Positions 6,461 to 8,148 of a stretch of DNA of 8,148 nucleotides are shown here, one piece after another. Position 1 is the stretch's first letter. The number at the start of each line of letters is the position of its first letter. The notes under the pieces were generated by a model, which saw nothing but the letters and a program-made list of their open reading frames with translations, was not told where the DNA came from and made no database searches. The stretch covers positions 1 to 8,148 of the forward strand of contig DMRR01000229.1 in assembly GCA_003455275.1 (NCBI GenBank), given 5' to 3'. The position numbers and the translations under genes are program-made. Source of the DNA: Bacteroidota bacterium (lineage in GTDB: Bacteria > Bacteroidota > Bacteroidia > Chitinophagales > UBA10324).

Positions 6461-7978
6461 ATGCATTTAAGTGAACACGAAGTATTAAGAAGACAAGCGT
6501 TAGATGAATTGATAAAGCTGGGAGTGAATCCTTATCCCGCTGAGTTGTTTGAAGTCAATGACAATTCGGTTAATATTAAAACTGAGTTTGAAAAGGATGC
6601 ACTTCATTTCGAAGGAAAAACAATTTCCATTGCAGGAAGAATCATGAGTCGTCGCGATATGGGAAAAGCATCCTTTGTAGTGATACAGGATGCTGTTGGA
6701 AAAATTCAGTTGTATGTAAAGCGCGATGACATCTGCCCGGGTGAAGACAAGAGTTTGTATGATGTGATTTGTAAAAAACTTCTTGACCTCGGAGATTTTA
6801 TTGGCGTGAAAGGTTTTGTATTCCGAACCAAGATGGGAGAAATATCCATTCATGTTCAGGAAATAAAATTGTTATCAAAAGCGCTGAAACCGCTCCCGGT
6901 GGTGAAAGAAAAAGAAGGAGAAGTTTTTGATGCTGTAAATGATGTCGAGTTGCGCTATCGTCAGCGGTATGTTGACTTAAATATTAATCCTCATTCGAAA
7001 GAAGTATTTGTTCAGCGCAGCAAACTGGTGGCGAGCATGAGAAATTTTCTTTCTTCGAAAAGTTATCTTGAAGTTGAAACTCCTATTCTGCAACCGCTCT
7101 ATGGCGGTGCAGCAGCGCGCCCGTTCAAGACTCATCACAATGCGCTTGACATGACCTTGTATATGCGTATTGCAAATGAACTTTATCTAAAACGATTAAT
7201 CGTTGGCGGATTTGATGGAGTGTTTGAGTTTGCAAAAGATTTCCGCAACGAAGGAATGGATCGTTTTCACAATCCGGAATTCACACAGATGGAATTGTAT
7301 GTCGCTTACAAGGACTACTACTGGATGATGGATTTGGTGGAAGAAATGGTGGAACGAATTGCACTGGACCTTCATGGAACCACTGAAGTAAAAGTGGGTG
7401 AGCACCTCATCAACTTCAGGCGACCGTGGAAACGATTCACTATGTTCGAGGCGATTCAGCATTTTACCGGAATTGATATTTCAAACATGAATGAAGAACA
7501 ACTCCGCACCACTGCAAGAGAACTTCATGTTCCTATTGACAACACAATGGGAAAAGGAAAACTGATTGATGAAATTTTCGGAGAAAAATGTGAAGCGCAA
7601 TTGATTCAACCAACCTTTATCACAGATTATCCTGTCGAGATGAGTCCGCTTGCGAAGAAACATCGTAGTAAGGAAGGATTGGTAGAAAGGTTTGAAGCGA
7701 TTTGCAACGGAAAAGAAATATGCAATGCTTTCTCAGAGTTAAACGATCCGCTCGATCAGCGGCGCAGATTTGAAGAACAACTTGAACTAGGCAAGCGGGG
7801 AGATGAGGAAGCTATGATGCTTGATGAAGATTTCTTGCGCTCACTGGAATATGGAATGCCGCCAACAGCAGGGCTCGGAATGGGAATTGATCGCCTCGCA
7901 ATGATTATGACCAACTCACATTCTATTCAGGATGTGCTGCTCTTTCCTCACATGCGACCGGAGCAAACCACTCTATAA
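6461..7978 (+). CDS. lysS: Lysyl-tRNA synthetase, class II
   Basis: LysS (EC 6.1.1.6) charges tRNA-Lys with lysine using ATP in the cytoplasm, as a homodimer. The 505 residues match the usual bacterial length. Residues about 55-140 are the OB-fold anticodon-binding domain ('[23 protein letters not shown]', 55-77). The class II catalytic core follows, with motif 1 near 185-210 ('[10 protein letters not shown]'), 'GGAAARPF' at 215-222, motif 2 '[18 protein letters not shown]' at 261-278, and motif 3 '[11 protein letters not shown]' at 471-481 carrying the conserved Arg. '[20 protein letters not shown]' (401-420) is also typical. The start is the first ATG after a good promoter box, and the protein begins just as family members do. 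The enzyme appears complete, without the C-terminal extension that some Bacteroides LysS proteins carry, as I remember it. There is no Shine-Dalgarno. It is probably transcribed from its own promoter, possibly together with the ORF 35 bases downstream. Confidence 0.97.
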   Translation: MHLSEHEVLRRQALDELIKLGVNPYPAELFEVNDNSVNIKTEFEKDALHFEGKTISIAGRIMSRRDMGKASFVVIQDAVGKIQLYVKRDDICPGEDKSLYDVICKKLLDLGDFIGVKGFVFRTKMGEISIHVQEIKLLSKALKPLPVVKEKEGEVFDAVNDVELRYRQRYVDLNINPHSKEVFVQRSKLVASMRNFLSSKSYLEVETPILQPLYGGAAARPFKTHHNALDMTLYMRIANELYLKRLIVGGFDGVFEFAKDFRNEGMDRFHNPEFTQMELYVAYKDYYWMMDLVEEMVERIALDLHGTTEVKVGEHLINFRRPWKRFTMFEAIQHFTGIDISNMNEEQLRTTARELHVPIDNTMGKGKLIDEIFGEKCEAQLIQPTFITDYPVEMSPLAKKHRSKEGLVERFEAICNGKEICNAFSELNDPLDQRRRFEEQLELGKRGDEEAMMLDEDFLRSLEYGMPPTAGLGMGIDRLAMIMTNSHSIQDVLLFPHMRPEQTTL

Positions 7979-8013
7979 TAATTTCAGGAAACCGCATCTG
8001 TTTATTTGAATCA

Positions 8014-8148
8014 ATGACAGAACAAAAAAAATCACCCGGTAATTCCAATTTCCTCTGGCTAATTGCACATGAAGCAGTTTGTATTTTTTTGCTTCTTAGA
8101 GTGGCTGGCTATTCTAAAATTTCCGATGGCAAATCTGTATTGATGAGT
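8014..8148 (+). CDS. Unidentified ORF with a hydrophobic segment, 3' truncated by the window
   Basis: Forty-five codons are visible from the ATG at 8014 to the window edge with no stop. The protein starts with a short polar leader 'MTEQKKSPGNSN', then a hydrophobic stretch at about residues 13-33 ('FLWLIAHEAVCIFLLLRVAG') that could be a membrane segment or uncleaved signal anchor. I do not recognise it. It lies 35 bases after lysS on the same strand, so co-transcription is possible. TTTATTTG at 8001-8008 is one mismatch from a -7 box but too close to the start to be convincing. The codon choice looks like that of the neighbouring genes. It could continue as an envelope protein. Confidence 0.5.
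   Translation, partial: MTEQKKSPGNSNFLWLIAHEAVCIFLLLRVAGYSKISDGKSVLMS

Noticed and set aside
6461..7978. Reverse-strand ORFs of 60-117 codons within lysS
   Set aside because: They lie opposite a complete, well-conserved gene and show no recognisable domains or start signals. They are shadows of its codon usage.

Overview
The window looks like chromosomal DNA of a Bacteroidota (Bacteroidetes) bacterium. The evidence is AT-rich sequence, start codons with no Shine-Dalgarno sequence, one clean TAnnTTTG -7 promoter box, a DUF4271-hemD gene pair (a Bacteroidota neighbourhood as I remember it), and a secreted MORN protein with CxSGDC motifs. The genus cannot be fixed from the sequence alone.

Left block (2-3479, + strand). 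An Omp85-superfamily outer-membrane protein (BamA/TamA type) enters the window already open, so its true start lies to the left. It overlaps the start of a multi-pass inner-membrane DUF4271 protein. After 21 bases follows a uroporphyrinogen-III synthase (hemD) with an unusual lysine-rich N-terminal extension. The overlap and short spacing suggest one transcript.

Middle (3485-4687, - strand). A secreted MORN-repeat protein converges on hemD with only 5 bases between the two stop codons. Its first half is an 87-residue unit that was duplicated. Its C-terminal 150 residues or so form a domain I do not recognise. A 113-base divergent intergenic region separates it from the next gene.

Right block (4801-8148, + strand). 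A 12-TM-type APC-superfamily amino-acid permease is followed by a 151-base intergenic region with two clusters of 7-base tandem repeats. The clusters form the arms of an imperfect inverted repeat. Next come a good TACATTTG promoter box and lysS, the class II lysyl-tRNA synthetase. The window closes inside a short unidentified ORF with one hydrophobic segment.

Most of the window is ordinary housekeeping and envelope gene content. No defence system, CRISPR array, insertion sequence, tRNA or rRNA is visible. The points most worth a second look are the HemD N-terminal tail, the heptad inverted repeat before lysS, and the MORN protein with its unidentified C-terminal domain.
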